The notes: generated from the sequence alone by a model not told the origin. Counted from the first letter of the stretch, positions 46,560 through 59,572 are shown. The stretch is 64,000 nt of DNA from Saturnia japonica (GCA_033032175.1 CM065319.1:17147018-17211017); one strand, 5' to 3'. Program-made: numbers and translations.

Positions 46560-46974
46560 AGTAACCCTTATATAATTGCTGGAGGCTTTGATTCCTGCGG
46601 CCCACCCTCACCCAGCACCCTGGAGGTCGGAGGTCGGAGGTCGGAGGGGGCGAGCGCTACCGGCTACAGTCGCGGTCGTCCGACCGGGGAGAGAGCACGC
46701 TTTACTCTCCTTTTAGCTTCACTTTGCTTGGGTTTGTTATTCATCTCTTTATCGGTATAGGTACCGTGTACTTGGAACGGGCTACCTGTAACTACGATAC
46801 TTGAGAAATAGAGATATTTCATGTTCGAATTTTGGTCGAAAGTCTGTATAGATTGTACTAATATGACGGTGTTTTTTAAAGGTGTAGATTAATTATATAG
46901 TGTTATTTCGTAATGTTTTCGAGTTAAGGTCCTTTGTGTGAGAGAGATGTCTGCGAAAACGCCGGCGGTTAAAG
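46560..46974 (+). CDS. candidate promoter and first coding exon MSAKTPAVK
   Basis: A GC-rich block (46600-46700, with three copies of GGAGGTC) is followed by an ATG at 46947. It reads MSAKTPAVK and ends at AAAG|GTAAAT after 46974, phase 1. A TATA-like 'ttatataatt' lies at about 46569. The frame, CpG-like upstream block and donor fit a first exon of a rightward gene whose other exons I cannot find in the window. The coding part is only 46947-46974. Confidence 0.4.
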
Positions 46975-47619
46975 GTAAATTAACAATGTTGTGTTTTGTG
47001 TGTGTTAGTGGAATATGTGTGTTGTCGTTTTTATGTAAATGTTATGAGTCAAAATTATGTAAAATTTTTTTTCAAGCAATTCCTTTTAGATTTTTAAAGA
47101 CTGGCTTTTCCGCGACTTCGGCTGCTGTTTTTCATTGCAATCGGTTCTGAGGTTTACTCGTGAAAAGATAACAAACGTACAGACAGACAAGGTTATTTTT
47201 GTTTTTTTTTTTTAAATATCAGTGCGTAAGTATTTAGTAAATATTTTCAAGAATACAAATTTTTTTTTTAATAATTGTAATATAATAATGATTGTGCACA
47301 TAACATATAGTTCGAGGTGACCGGTGACTTCTCTTTAATAAGTCATTATCAATATGAAAGTAAGCCAATATTGATCTGATGGATTAAACGTTTCACGGTT
47401 ACGCTGTTAAACCGCTGATAAACTTCGACTGTGATTCTGTTATTATCTATTGTTTGGTCCAATATCAGCACTTACTCTATTTAGAAATTATTAACGACGT
47501 ATTCTATATATTTAATGTCAACCTTACATATGGTGAGTAGGGTTCACAACTTTTTTAAAAAGATACTATTTTCCAGTAGTGTAGTTATATCCAAAAAGTA
47601 ACAGGAATTTCAAAATCAA

Positions 47620-48868
47620 AATGATAATATTTTTTATTCAATTTAGGCCCTATGAAGGCACATAGGAATGTTAAAACACTACCACCGGTTCGGAAAACAT
47701 CCCAGTCATCGAGAAAAACCGACAAGAAACTCGATCAGGTTTATCAACATCTAATTTCCTTTTTTTATTAGTTTTTACAGTATTAATTTATTATCATTTT
47801 CAGTAGATGTACAGAGAGGGAATCACATCCAGACATCACCATCATTCACGTAATCAGCAACCCTATAATATTATACTCTTTCGACAATAAAACTTGCTTA
47901 ACAAGATTATCCGGCAAATCGGTAATGTGATTAGGAAATTTAATATAGAACGTAACACAATTACCTAAAAAACTTTTATTTGTTTTACTAAGTCTAAAAG
48001 ACGGAATGACTATTTTATATTTACTTCTAGTACTAAAATTGTGCGTGTTAGTTACAAGTTCAAAATTATCTTCATTTTTCCGAACGTTACATTATATTTT
48101 CCAAGAAGTATTGAGAAGGCAAAGTTAAGATACTAACATCTTCAAACTTATTCTTCAATGATTCGCGTGGTCCCATATCATAAATTGCTCGAACTGCCCG
48201 TTTTTGTAATACAAATATGGTATCTACCTTAGCTACTGCATGAAGCCCACAGTAAAATACCGTAGGACATTAAACTGTGGAAGTAAGCAAAGTAGACCAG
48301 TCTAATAGTAGCAATATCAGCTAACTGGGGAATCTTACGCACTGCGTATGCATCGGAGCTTAATTTCCCTGCCAAAGTTTTAATGTGAGGACTCCATTGT
48401 AATTTTGCATCTAGTGTGATGCCTAAAAATACAGTATTATTAAACAAACCTACTATTATGTTCTCTTATATCTTAATATTACTTTCAGCATGTTGTATAT
48501 TGGGTAAGGCAAGTCTGATACACTTTTTGTTTGCATTTAACAATAGATTATTTAAAGCAAACCATTCTGATATTTTAAATAAAGTATTATTTACATGCCT
48601 AACCTCTGAATGTTTTCTTTGCACTTTAAATTTAAATGAAGTATCCTCTTCAAAAACAACAATGTTAGCAAAGTTCTTAACATTAAGGGTAGATTATTTA
48701 TATTTACTAAAAACAAAAACAGTCCCAATATCGAACCCTGTGGGACGCCGATTCTAGCCAAAGATCCCGAAGAGGTTGCTCCATTTTCACTTACTTTTAG
48801 ACAGCGATCTGTTAAATATGATTCTAGAAAGTCGAGAGAAGGTACAGTTGTTGTATTTTTTGTATTCA
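47620..48868 (-). mobile_element. CR1/Jockey-type LINE, 5'-truncated
   Basis: From 48869 leftward the RT reads DFLESYLTDRCLKVSENGAT then IGVPQGSILGLFLFLVNINN. After frame breaks FLGITLDAKLQWSPHIKTL leads to YFAYFHSLMSYGILLWA (48229-48447). Further stops follow. The 3' UTR at about 47640-47800 carries 'cgagaaaaaccgacaagaaa'. The same family as 11640-12235, and its 3' stub occurs at 8790. Confidence 0.82.
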
Positions 48869-48869
48869 A

Positions 48870-49265
48870 TTGTTAAAAACTGTTGATATCTGTGAATTAA
48901 TAAATATGGTCGCGACTGAATCTGGTACAGATAAGTACATACCCAGTACCATACTACCACCTCGTTTGGTTACTGATTATACACCGCCTGGATCTCGGAA
49001 CGCCATACACGTTAGCGTACTCTTACACTTGATGTATGGTGTCGGCCAGCAACGCGTTGCATTGTCGGTAGACCCTATTTCAAATGAAGACATTAATAGT
49101 GATACGGACGTTATTGTAATTGACATCGCGTTGATAAATAATATCGAGATCAATGATGTTCAATCGAATATAAAATTGAATGATTATTTTACCAGCGATC
49201 ATGTGACCGCGGTTCGTTCGCGTTGTTTCAGTAAATGTGCCAATCATGTGACCGAAACATCGTGA
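48870..49265 (+). CDS. 131-codon open frame of unknown nature
   Basis: An open frame reads SGTDKYIPSTILPPRLVTDY, then TPPGSRNAIHVSVLLHLMYG and an acidic C-terminus (SDTDVIVIDIALINNIE) to TGA. It abuts the LINE 5' truncation point. I recognise no domain. It may be a gene fragment into which the LINE inserted, or chance. Confidence 0.2.
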   Translation: MLKTVDICELINMVATESGTDKYIPSTILPPRLVTDYTPPGSRNAIHVSVLLHLMYGVGQQRVALSVDPISNEDINSDTDVIVIDIALINNIEINDVQSNIKLNDYFTSDHVTAVRSRCFSKCANHVTETS

Positions 49266-49269
49266 CCCG

Positions 49270-50820
49270 CCTACTCATCATTATTATAATATTCCTTTCA
49301 TAAAGAAATTGTATCTTGATTCCAGACTTCATAGTCTGATATATTTATATATATCTATCAATGCAGTTTTTCTTGTTATTATAATCGATGTCATGGTTAT
49401 TTAGAACATATTTCTCTATCTCTTACAGTTTCAGAGTTTCCCTCACTGACCTATCTCAATGTTACATCCTATATACTAATTACATAAATTATTTAGATTA
49501 TAGCACATCTATTATAGTCGACATTTTTATTTGCTCGAAAAACTATGGTTCGTTGACAATATGATTATTATAATTATCAATAAAAATAATCATTACGTTT
49601 AAAAAAAAAATAATAAAAATAAATGATTTATATTTATCGTAAATAATTTATATGTATCGTATCAAAAAGTAGTCAACATTCGTTATTAGTGGGTTAGGCT
49701 TTTTAACATACAAATTACAATTTCAATATGCGATACATCTAAACCGGTTTCTATTAAAATTAACCTAAAAATAAAAATCGCATATATCATGATAACTAGT
49801 TCGGTGGTACAACCCAACAACCGAGATGTGTCCAGCGGGTTTTATTTACGCGGGAATCTCTTTAACTTGTGCTGTAGTGCATAGGGTTGCCAACTTTTTT
49901 TTAGAAAGAATTAAAGTATTTAGTATTTTTATATTTTCTATAAAAGTTTTAAAACTAGTTTTACAAACAAAAATTTAATATACATGAACGATCTGCTTTC
50001 TTTTCGCCATTTCACATTAATTACCGAAGAAACTGTTTCAGTGATGAATAATAATGAAAAATTAAGGATTGTACTTATAATTTACATAAATGACTGTACT
50101 TAATTTTCATTACAGAAAATTAAAGTAAAATTATGTGAATTTAATGTATGGAATATTATTTAGTCAAGACGTCTACGAACCCGATGAACATACTCTTCAA
50201 AGTGGACGCGCGAATCTCATCAATCGCTGCAAAATATCAACTAAGATAGCTCTTAGTTTGTGGCTGTGTAATGCCACCTGCCTTAAGGTGCGAGCCGGCA
50301 TTCTCCGACACCTGTGACATGACAACTAAAAAATTAGTATCAATCAGCTATCGAACACCATCCCGTTTCTCTCTAGCCCCGTTACCTAGCATTTTAAAAT
50401 TTAAATTCCATGCTGAGTCACCGTGCTCTATATTTATAAGTTATAAGTATCGATTAGTTCAGTAATTACTCATATGAATGTTTTGTTTCAGTTAAAGTAT
50501 TTTCGCATAGTTTATTTTCATTGAAAGTATAAACAATATTTATCAATAATAGAGTAGGATACGTTATTATAAAGTATGTTTGGCAACCCTATTATGTGCA
50601 TAATAATAATAACATACATTTATTGTAAATGAATTATGACCACAAATATTGAGCTTAGTGACTCTTTTTTAAAGTACGTGTTAAATTATAATTTATTGTC
50701 CGATTAAAGGAAACCAAAATATTAACATATTTTTTTAGGACCTAGAACACTGCAAAACTTTTATTTTAAAAGCTTACTTTAAATAAACAGGCGAAAACGC
50801 CGTCGGCCATATTAGGCTAC
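49270..50820. other. AT-rich non-coding stretch
   Basis: No gene, RNA or named repeat is supported. Confidence 0.4.
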
Positions 50821-50834
50821 ATATGTATTGGTGT

Positions 50835-51330
50835 GCATAGAAGAGTATTGGTTTCAACACTCATGTACGGAAGTGAAAGCTAGGTGTGGCAGAATAATCA
50901 TGAAAGTAAAATAAATGCAGTAGCAATGTGAGCGCTAAGAGGTATGGTAGGAGTGAAATTGAGTGACAGGATAACAAATAGTGTGATAAGAGAGCTTTGT
51001 GGTGTGAAAGAAGATATAGTCACACGGATTGAGAAAGGGATGCTTAGATGGTTTGGGCATGTTGAGAGGATGAATGAAAAAAGAATGACTAACCAAATTT
51101 GTAATGCTAGTGTGAAAGGAAACGTTGGAAGGAGGAAAGTTTAGACGAACTTTCCTCGATCAAATCGGGGATTTTCTGAAGAAAAGTCAAGTCAAGTGTA
51201 CTCTAAACCGAAGAGCAGAAAAAATTGATGAATGTTGAAGAAGCGAAAGATGTATGCCAGGATCGTGGCAGGTGGAAAGACGTGGTCTCTGTCTATCCTG
51301 TTGGGAAATAGGCGTGATGTATGTTATCAT
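50835..51330 (+). pseudogene. LINE C-terminal fragment (RWFGHVERM)
   Basis: The frame 50944-51141 reads MVGVKLSDRITNSVIRELCG, then VTRIEKGMLRWFGHVERMNE. This is the post-RT tail of a common lepidopteran RTE-like LINE. Upstream, 'tcaacactcatgtacggaag' gives STLMYGSES. Downstream, in shifted frames, come NVEEAKDVCQDR and the 3' tail 'aggcgtgatgtatg'. Stops and shifts show decay. Confidence 0.7.
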
Positions 51331-51799
51331 AAGTAAAATACGGTAAATAACTTCATGGAACTGATCCCGAACTTTCTAGAAAAACCAGAAGCTACATATT
51401 TACGAGTTCAATTAAGAATGAGTAGTGACAATTGTGTTTATTTTATGTAAATGAATTCTTTCATTACTTTACTTGGGATTTATTACTACGCGAAAATTAC
51501 TTTATTTTAAATCCCTCGCTTGCTATTACAGAATATAATTGCTAGGCTATTTGACAGAATTATTTTAATGCCAGCAATGAAACATTGGCATCTACGTGGA
51601 TTGTATGGATTGGACACCTAGACCTAAGCTTTACGGAAATGACTCACCCCTACAAAACTGAAAGTTGCGTGATCGCATTTGCGTGTCTACATCTGATGAC
51701 TAGTTGCCGCCTACCGTAACGGTTCAAGGAAAAGTGTGAAGATTTTTATAATAACATATTGTTTAATAGCATTATTTATTTAACAGCAGATGGTGTCTA

Positions 51800-53570
51800 A
51801 CAAATTACAACACAATTTTTAACAAAAGAAAACCTACTTCAATTATTTTGAAAAGTTCCCTTGTGTATCTTAGAAGTTGAAGGTCCAATGCCAATCAAAT
51901 TAAAATGAGACCACCCTTGCGGTATCCCCTTTCCAACGAAAAGAGAATCATCTAAATCGGTTCATAAATAAAGAAGTTATGGCTGAACATCCATTCAATG
52001 AAATTGAGAACGCTCCTTTTTTAAGTCAATTAAAAATGTATCTAAAATAACGTAAGATAAAACTACGTAAAACTCTGATATATATATTGCAAAAAAAAAC
52101 ATGTTTAAAAATAACTCTGTCAAATACAAATACTTAATCACCATGACTGACATATATTATAGTAATTTAAGATAATCATACGTGTAATCTATAACAGCTT
52201 GTAAGTCTTTAGCATTCATGATAAGTCCACCACGTTATCACATAATTTATTATCATATGGAATTTTGAATAACAACTTTAATCTTTTTGTAAGCCTTATT
52301 AAGAACAATTTTATTAATAGTTACAAACTATTAATTCTATGATTCACTAGAATCCTACATCCGTAGTAAATAAGTAGGCATGATGTAATAACATATTTGT
52401 CTTAAATTCAAATAATCACTGTCACTTACGCCACAAAACAACTTGCAGGTATGTGTTATGAAAATTATAACAGCTGTCAATATATTATTAATCACTTCTT
52501 TTAATGCAACTTTGCAATCTATACTAATATAATAAAGCAGAAAAGTTTTTTGTTTGTTTAAACACGCTGATCTCTGGAACTGCTATGTCTGTTCCAGCAG
52601 ATCGCGCTGGCGAGTGCGAATCTGCTATAGTTCGGGACTAAGTGGCTATAGACCGGTAAAGGTTGATGCCATTAGCTAACTGCCCGAAAAGGCAATGTTT
52701 GAGTGCTCCCGGTTTATATTAAAGACAAATTTAATATGCTTATTGAGGGTGATCCTTAGAAGATAGACATATGCTCTCTCTCTGGCTTTTTGTTGTTCTT
52801 CTTAAGATGTACAATGATGTACTGCATTAATTTGATATACCTCTTATGATTTATTCAGCGTAAGCCATTTAAGCGCTCCAAAATAGTCGTTTTTCCGAAT
52901 TAATGTTTATTTGCGCGGCACTCTAATTCTTTTTCTACAATAAAAGTAGTCTAAAGTACTCCATAAAACATCAGCTATAAGCCAGTGAAAGTTGTGTCAA
53001 AATCGGTCCAACCGTTTCGGAGATTACTCAGAACAAACAGACAGGCACAGAAAAATTTAAAAATTGTTTTTTTGTACGTACCTTATATACTTTTATATAC
53101 GTTAAGTAAAAAGCTGTTATTTTGACATTACAAACATACTTCAATGATATTTATTCGTATAGATGAATTAAACTAAGTAGGGTTGTACGTAAGTCACGTT
53201 GAAGTACTCGTAAATGTGGTAATTAATTGACGTCATCTATCGGTTTGTCGTGAAAGGTTTGACGTCACAGGCACCGGTGACGTATTCACTAATTGCCAAC
53301 TTTGGGCATACAAGACAATTTTTAACAAAAATACAACCGAATTAATAACCTCCTCTTTTTCCTGAAGTCGGTTAAAAAGAAAATCAGCTTCAATGATTTT
53401 GAAGAGTTCCCTTGTGTATCTTTGTAAAATGGGACCACCCTTGAGGTATCGCCTTTCAAACCGACCGTGTTCCGTCGACATAGTGACCATCGTGATGAGG
53501 TTGTCACCGTTAAGATGGTGACAGTCGAGATGAGCTGGTGACCGTTGTACGGCAATAGTCGAGATCGTGA
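51800..53570. other. repeat-rich non-coding stretch
   Basis: Two related pieces share 'gttcccttgtgtatctt' and 'gaccacccttg.ggtatc' (51850-51935 and 53400-53455). The copy of repeat A on the minus strand lies at 52880-53130. A 'aaacacgctgatctctggaa' repeat starts at about 52530. No gene is supported. Confidence 0.5.
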
Positions 53571-54409
53571 AAGTTGAGGGCTGTTATCATTCTTTTCAAA
53601 TATTTTAGATAGATTTTAATGTTATTTTTAAATGTTTAAAATAATTAAATAAATCTATACAATTTAAATTTTCTACGATAGATGACGTTGTTCGGTGTTT
53701 GCTCTATCAAGATTTTTATTAAAGTACACTAAACAGACATACTATCAATCATTATTAATCACTGGATATTAACGGTTTATAAAAATAAAGTTATTGAATA
53801 AAATTAGCTTTTCTTAAAGGACGGTTAACATTGAAAATGATTTTAGTTGGATGTTATCAAAGCTTACTTAGGTCAAATACCGTAAGATGAGATTCAGACG
53901 GGGGAAATTTTTATTTAGTTACTGTTTTTCATACATGAAGTCTAACGCGCTAGTGATAAGTATACAGTTTGTAATGTTACACGTATCGTTTGATCACTTG
54001 AGGTTTTGCGACAATGTGGTCTTGAGCGGTATTTCGGTATAGTGCAAGGTTATAACTATTTCTGGCGCAAAGCGTTCATAACAATATAATACTTCATTAG
54101 AATAAAATATTGGCTTTCTAAAAGTTTTTTTTTTGGTTAGATTACCTCTTACAAATATATTTATAACTGTTGTCTCATTACTATAGATATATTGATTAAT
54201 TATAAGTTATCCAGTCGGTAGGTGAGATTGCGTTCAACCTATACATATAAATCAAAAGATAGTTTGAAGAAACTTCTATTACCTATTTAATAATCGATAT
54301 TGTATTCTCAATTTTAGTCATAGAACGTAATCCTTATAGGAGGGAGGATCTATGCGGTTCTAATAGTGATGTTAGCTTGTTAGCAGTAAGAGATATGTTA
54401 TATTTGGGT

Positions 54410-54544
54410 CGGGTTGACGCACGTCGCACGTCGCGCCTCGTCCGACTGTTGTGTCGTGTGGTGCGGTGCCAACTCTGGGATTTCCCAGTGAGTCAGCGTC
54501 GCCGGTCGCGGTCGTGGTCGCCGCGCGCCGGGCGCCGGGCGCCG
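54410..54544. other. GC-rich island at the Transib target site
   Basis: The block contains many CpGs and ends in 'gcgccgggcgccgggcgccg', directly against the element end. After the element the island continues ('tgccgggtcgcagcatgccg'), so the transposon landed in CpG-rich DNA that may be a host promoter. Confidence 0.5.
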
Positions 54545-54651
54545 CACAGTGGGCTGAAATCGGAGCCTCCGTTTCATGGGATTTTAGAAAAATTAAATGT
54601 TATTTCATAGTTTTAAGTATACAGTTTTGTCAAAACAGTCATATCATTGTA

Positions 54652-55550
54652 TAATTTAGCAATTTCAAGCTTTATTTTTACCTCTACACCATATAATATG
54701 GACTTGTAAATTTCAAATGTATGAAAATGGATTTTCTTTTCGTCATAATATTTTTGTGTTTTGAGTTGTAAAGCTGAAACTTATACATATCGTTCCTGGG
54801 GTGGTAATGAACCCTTAGGACCTTTCGCATTGACCCCGGGCGTCCCCGTTCAACAGATATTTGTTGATGAAAATTTCACACTTTGATGACATTGTATTGA
54901 GGTGAAATCATCAATCTGTAGGTTTATTTTCGACCTGAATGCTACAGGTATCGATTAATAAAGTTACCCCTGATTTACTCTACCGCTTCGTTTTCATTAT
55001 TTTTCAAAAATACGACTCAGAATTAGTTTAAAAGTTGTACATTACCTATATATTGGGACTATCTACTTAAATTAACACCAATTATCATTAATAAATTACT
55101 AATTTAGCAATTTCAAGCTTTATTTTTACCTTATATAACAAATAATATTGACTTGTAAATTTTATATGTATGAAAATGAACTTGCCTTTCTTCATAATTT
55201 TTTTTGTTTTCAATTATAAAGCTGAAACTTATACGTATCGTTACCGAGGTGATAACGAATCCTTAGGCTCTTTGACATCGAACCCAGGCGTCCCCGTTCA
55301 AAAGATATGAATTAATGAAAAATGCATAATTAAGTACCACTTTCTTTGAAATTGAATTCACTACCAGTAGTCATATTGTCAATTTTAGTACCTAGTATAG
55401 CTATTGATAAAATAAGAGTTATTTAAAATCATGCCAACGCCTAATTTACTCATTACCTACCATCAAAAATTCGTTTTGAAACTTCAATAAATCTATTTTT
55501 ATTTATTAATTAAGTCGTACATTACCTATAAATTTTAATTACCTTATTTA
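54652..55550 (+). repeat. tandem duplication in the Transib left arm
   Basis: The block starting 'aatttagcaatttcaagctt' at about 54653 recurs at about 55102. Both run through 'aagctgaaacttatac.tatc' and 'ggcgtccccgttcaa.agat'. The units are diverged and about 450 bp apart. The right arm holds only one. Confidence 0.8.
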
Positions 55551-55717
55551 TTAAGCCATAAACTACTTGTTTTTTTTTTCATTGTTTTTGTTTCACATTT
55601 TTAGCAAAATATTTTGGTTTTGCTAATTAGGGCAATTAGTTTATTTGTTTTGCTGTACATTGTTATTGTTGTTTTTGTAGTAGTTGTTGTTGTATAGATT
55701 AGTTCTAGAGATCGATT

Positions 55718-58700
55718 ATGATTCTAAATGAAAGTGGTATAAATACCACGAGTAATTATATTTCTTTTCATAAACCACCAAAACTCCGTACCCTAAAGTT
55801 ACCCAGCGTTAATTTTAATTTGTTCAATATGGAAGGACTGGTGTCAAATATCGACATTTTTGTGTTCATGAAGCAAAATTCTTTTGATGCAGATAAATTA
55901 TTTGAAAGATTGTTAACTTCTGTGAATTTTGCTCTGTCTAAAGAAGAAAAGACCGAACTTAAAACGTTTTGTGCAAGTTATTCAAGTAATCTTAAACGAA
56001 AATGGAAATCGGCTAATTATACAGGAAGTAATTTTTTACAAAAGTTTGCAGAGTGGTTAGACATAGATATCAAGTGTCCAGCATTTATTGAAACATACAT
56101 TGATCAGTTGAGAGATAAAGATGCATCAACGAATGTTTCCTTAGCATTACTACCTAGTACATCAGTAGAATACACTGTGCCTGATAGTGTATTTTTGTCA
56201 CCCAAAACAAAGTCACCGAGAAAAGTATTCGCGGATTTGAGTCCACTTCAAAAAAGGAGAAGAACAGAAAATTTTATTAGCGAAAATTATTTTGCTACAT
56301 TAGCGTACGCTCTGGCCAAGAAAGCCGCTGAAAATGAAAACCACACTGACTTTTTTGAATTGCTAAAGCATTTAATTAAACACCATCATCATCATCATCA
56401 TTTCAGCCGCAGGACGTCCACTCCCCCATAGATCTCCAGAGCGACCGATCTTGTGCGGCCTGCACCCAACAGCTCCCAGCGACCTTTATTATGTCGTCTT
56501 TCCATCTAGTGGGGGGCCGTCCTACGCTGCGCTTTCCGATGCGTGATCTCCACTCGAGAACCTTTCTGCCCCAACGGCCGTCAGTTCTCCGAACTATGTG
56601 CCCCGCCCACTGCCACTTCAATTTGCTAATCCTTTTGGCTTGTCGGTTACCTTAGTTTGTCTACGGATCTCCTCATTTCTGATTCGATCTCGTAGAGAAA
56701 CACCAAGCATAGCCCTCTCCATAGCTCGCTGAGCGACCTTGAGCTTTCTTATGAGGCCCACAGTGAGCGACCACGTCTCTGTGCCGTATGTCATCACTGG
56801 CAACACACACTGGTCAAAGACTTTCGTCTTGAGGCACTGAGGTATTTTGGACGAGAAGACGTCGCGCAGTTTCCCGAACGCTGCCCAGCCGAGTTGGATT
56901 CGTCGACTGACCTCTTCTTCAAAGTTGGACCTACCTAACTGGACTGTTTGTCCCAGGTAGACATATTCTTCAACAACTTCTAGACAAGAGTTCCCAACTG
57001 AAACTGGGGTGGGCACCACATGGACATTCGACATGATTTTCGTCTTGTCCATGTTCATTTTAAGGCCCACCTGTTGAGAAACTTTGTCGAGGCCATCGAG
57101 CATTGTGCCAAGATCTTCCAGCGATTCTGCCATGACTACGATGTCGTCAGCAAATCGAAGGTGAGTGATGTACTCGCCATTGACATTGATGCCAAGTCCT
57201 TGCCATTCCAGGAGCTTGAAGGCGTCCTCTAGGGCGGCGGTAAACAGTTTCGGAGATATTACGTCTCCCTGTCTAACGCCTCTTCTCAAAGGAATTGCCT
57301 TCGTGCACTGCTCCTGTACTCGGACCGACATGGTGGCGTTGTTGTACAAGCACTTCAACACTTAGATATTTCGATAGTCAATACGGCACCGCTGGAGAGA
57401 CTGCAACACTGCCCAGGTTTCGACCGAATCAAAGGCTTTTTCGTAGTCCACGAACGCTAAGCATAATGGCAGATTATACTCAGTCTTCTGTATAATCTGC
57501 CGCAGCGTATAGATGTGGTCTACGGTGCTAAAACCTTTTCGGAAACCGGCTTGTTCGGGAGGCTGGAAGTCATCAAACTTGTGCTCGAGACGATTTGTGA
57601 TGACCCTCGAAAACAGCTTATAAACATGGCTCAGCAACGAGATGGGCCGATAGTTCTTCAATAAGATTTTATCACCTTTCTTGAAGAAAAGGACCACCAC
57701 GCTGCCGCCCCACGTTTCCGGCATTTTACCCTCGAGTATAACGGAATTAAAGAGCTTCTGCAGGACCTTAAGTACCGGTGTTCCACCCGCTTTAAGAAGC
57801 TCTGTTGTAATTCCGTCATCACCCGGCGCCCTGTTGTTCTTAAGCTGCTTAAGGGTTATCCTAATCTCGTACAGGGTGATGGGTGATCTTTGGTATAGTG
57901 TCGGGTCAGCCCGGCTCTCGGATCTTTAGCCGGGCTGGTAACAGGCTTAGTTGACAAGGTATATAACTGCCCATAGAACCTTTCGATCTCCCTTAATACC
58001 TCTGGCTTGGTGGACGCTACGCTGCCATCATCCATTTTCAGCTTTGTCAACTGGCTCTGCCCAATAAATGCATTCCAATTAAACACCCTGAAGATGCAAA
58101 AATGCTTCGAGCATGCCTAAACCCTACAAAGCGAACTTATTCTGCTGATGCAGCACTGGGTATATCAACGTCTTTGAAGTTATCAAAATGGCAATACGTA
58201 ATACTAAGGCAGAGTACAAAATACATGGGGTGTGATATTTTTCCATCATATAATGCAATACAGTCTGCGAAAAAGGAGTGCTAAAACTTCAGTCTGTTCT
58301 GAACATTACAGTCAAGAGACTCTTAAAAACATTACCATTTCCAACAAAGGTTAGTGGTAGCAATTTAACTCTCATCAGTAAATGGGGTTTTGATGGTGCA
58401 TCTGGACAAAGCAACTACAAACAAAAAATGATTGGGGATGATTCCAGTATCTTCATGTGTTAATTTGTACCGTTGAAACTGGTGAGAGAGGATACGGAAG
58501 AAATTACATGGGAAAATCCCATTGCATCATCAACATTTTACTGTAGACCTATTTATTTTAAGTTCATAAAAGAAAGTAATTTAAATATAAAAGAAGAAAT
58601 GCTGGCAGTTGAAAGGGAAATTGCTGCATTGCAGCCAACTGCTGTCAATGATACAAATGTGAAACAGACTTCATATGACCATAATAGATGGTAAGATAAC

Positions 58701-59572
58701 TTCATATCTTTCAGATACCTCAACAGCAGCTTGTGATATTTGTAAAGCGAAGCGAAAGATATGAATGCCATCGACTTGATATCGCGAAGAACTCATTCTG
58801 AGGATATTTTAAAGTGTGGCCTATCTTCCCTCCACGCCTGGATTAAATGCATGGAATGCGTATTGCATTTTGCGTATCGCCTAGATTTCAAAAAATGGCA
58901 AGCCAAAGGAGACGATTTCAAGCAACTAGTAGATAACAAGAAAAAGATTATTCAAGAAAAGTTTCGAGATGAAATGGGACTGCTTGTAGATATAGTTAAA
59001 CAAGGTGCGGGAACGACCAATGATGGGAACACCGCAAGAAGGTTTTTTGCAAATCCTCGATTAACTACACAGATCACTGATGTTGATGAAGAACTCATCA
59101 GGAGATTTGCGGTGAATCTTCAGGTAGTCTCATGTGGAAAGTTTGTCGATGTGGAAAAGTTCCGGCAATATTGTTCTAAAACAGCTCATAAATATGTCGA
59201 GTTATATCAGTGGTATTATATGCCTTCTAGCGTGCATAAATTACTCATGCATGGTGCAGACATAATTGAGTATAATAACTTTATCCCAATTGGCAAACTT
59301 TCTGAAGAGGCTTCTGAAGCACGCAATAAAGATTTTAAAAATTGTAGTGTATTCCACTCGAGAAAAAAATTAGTAGAATTGCAACAAATGAGGATATTAT
59401 CCATAGTTTGTTAATAACTTCTGACCCATACCTTTCCAGCATCAGACCTAAGATAGGTCAACTTAGCCATGAACCGCTATCAGATGAAGCTAAATTGTTA
59501 TTGGAAAATTGTACATCAGATAAAGAAAATATAGAGTTTGTAGGTGTAATCAATTTGTGTGACTCTGACTAA
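55718..59572 (+). pseudogene. Transib (RAG1-like) transposase, interrupted
   Basis: The N-terminal part runs from ATG 55718 to 56384 and includes FADLSPLQKRRRTENFISEN. After the RTE insertion it resumes in the same frame at 58088 (PEDAKMLRACLNPTKR, then SKWQYVILRQSTKY) and stops at 58280. Next, in another frame, come LKLQSVLNITVKRLLKTL and SKWGFDGASGQSNYKQ, whose Asp (58392-58394) is the first catalytic position. IIDGKITSYLSDTST holds the second Asp (58687-58689), then ACDICKAKRK. From 58761 come LSSLHAWIKCMECVLHFAYR, NDGNTARRFF and WYYMPSSVHKLLMHG, then GKLSEEASEARNKDF. The last part, TNEDIIHSLLITSDPYLSSI, ends at TAA 59570-59572. About 700 codons survive, as expected. There are several breaks: the insertion, a small deletion near 58280, a stop near 58460, and frameshifts near 58665, 58750 and 59390. 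I could not place the third catalytic Glu with certainty. Confidence 0.92.
56385..58076 (-). mobile_element. RTE-type LINE, 5'-truncated, perfect 11-bp TSD
   Basis: The insertion is bounded by AATTAAACACC (56374-56384 and 58077-58087). It is antisense to the host gene. Its RT reads LREIERFYGQLYT, LKQLKNNRAPGDDGI, NYRPISLLSHVYKLFSRVI, FVDYEKAFDSVE, RQGDVISPKLFTAALEDAF and RFADDIVVMAESLEDL, then YLGQTVQLG and the tail WQWAGHIVRRTDGRWG. There is one in-frame stop (57362-57364) and frameshifts near 57900 and 56620. The 3' end is an (ATG/TGA)n-type run (cat repeats at 56384-56402), the usual RTE simple-repeat tail. Confidence 0.92.

Noticed and set aside
54545..54600. Full RSS with nonamer at the Transib end
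   Set aside because: The heptamer is exact, but at 12- and 23-base spacing there is no ACAAAAACC-like nonamer.
56384..56402. Histidine-repeat protein end
   Set aside because: The His codons come from the (cat)n tail of the RTE insertion, not from the transposase.
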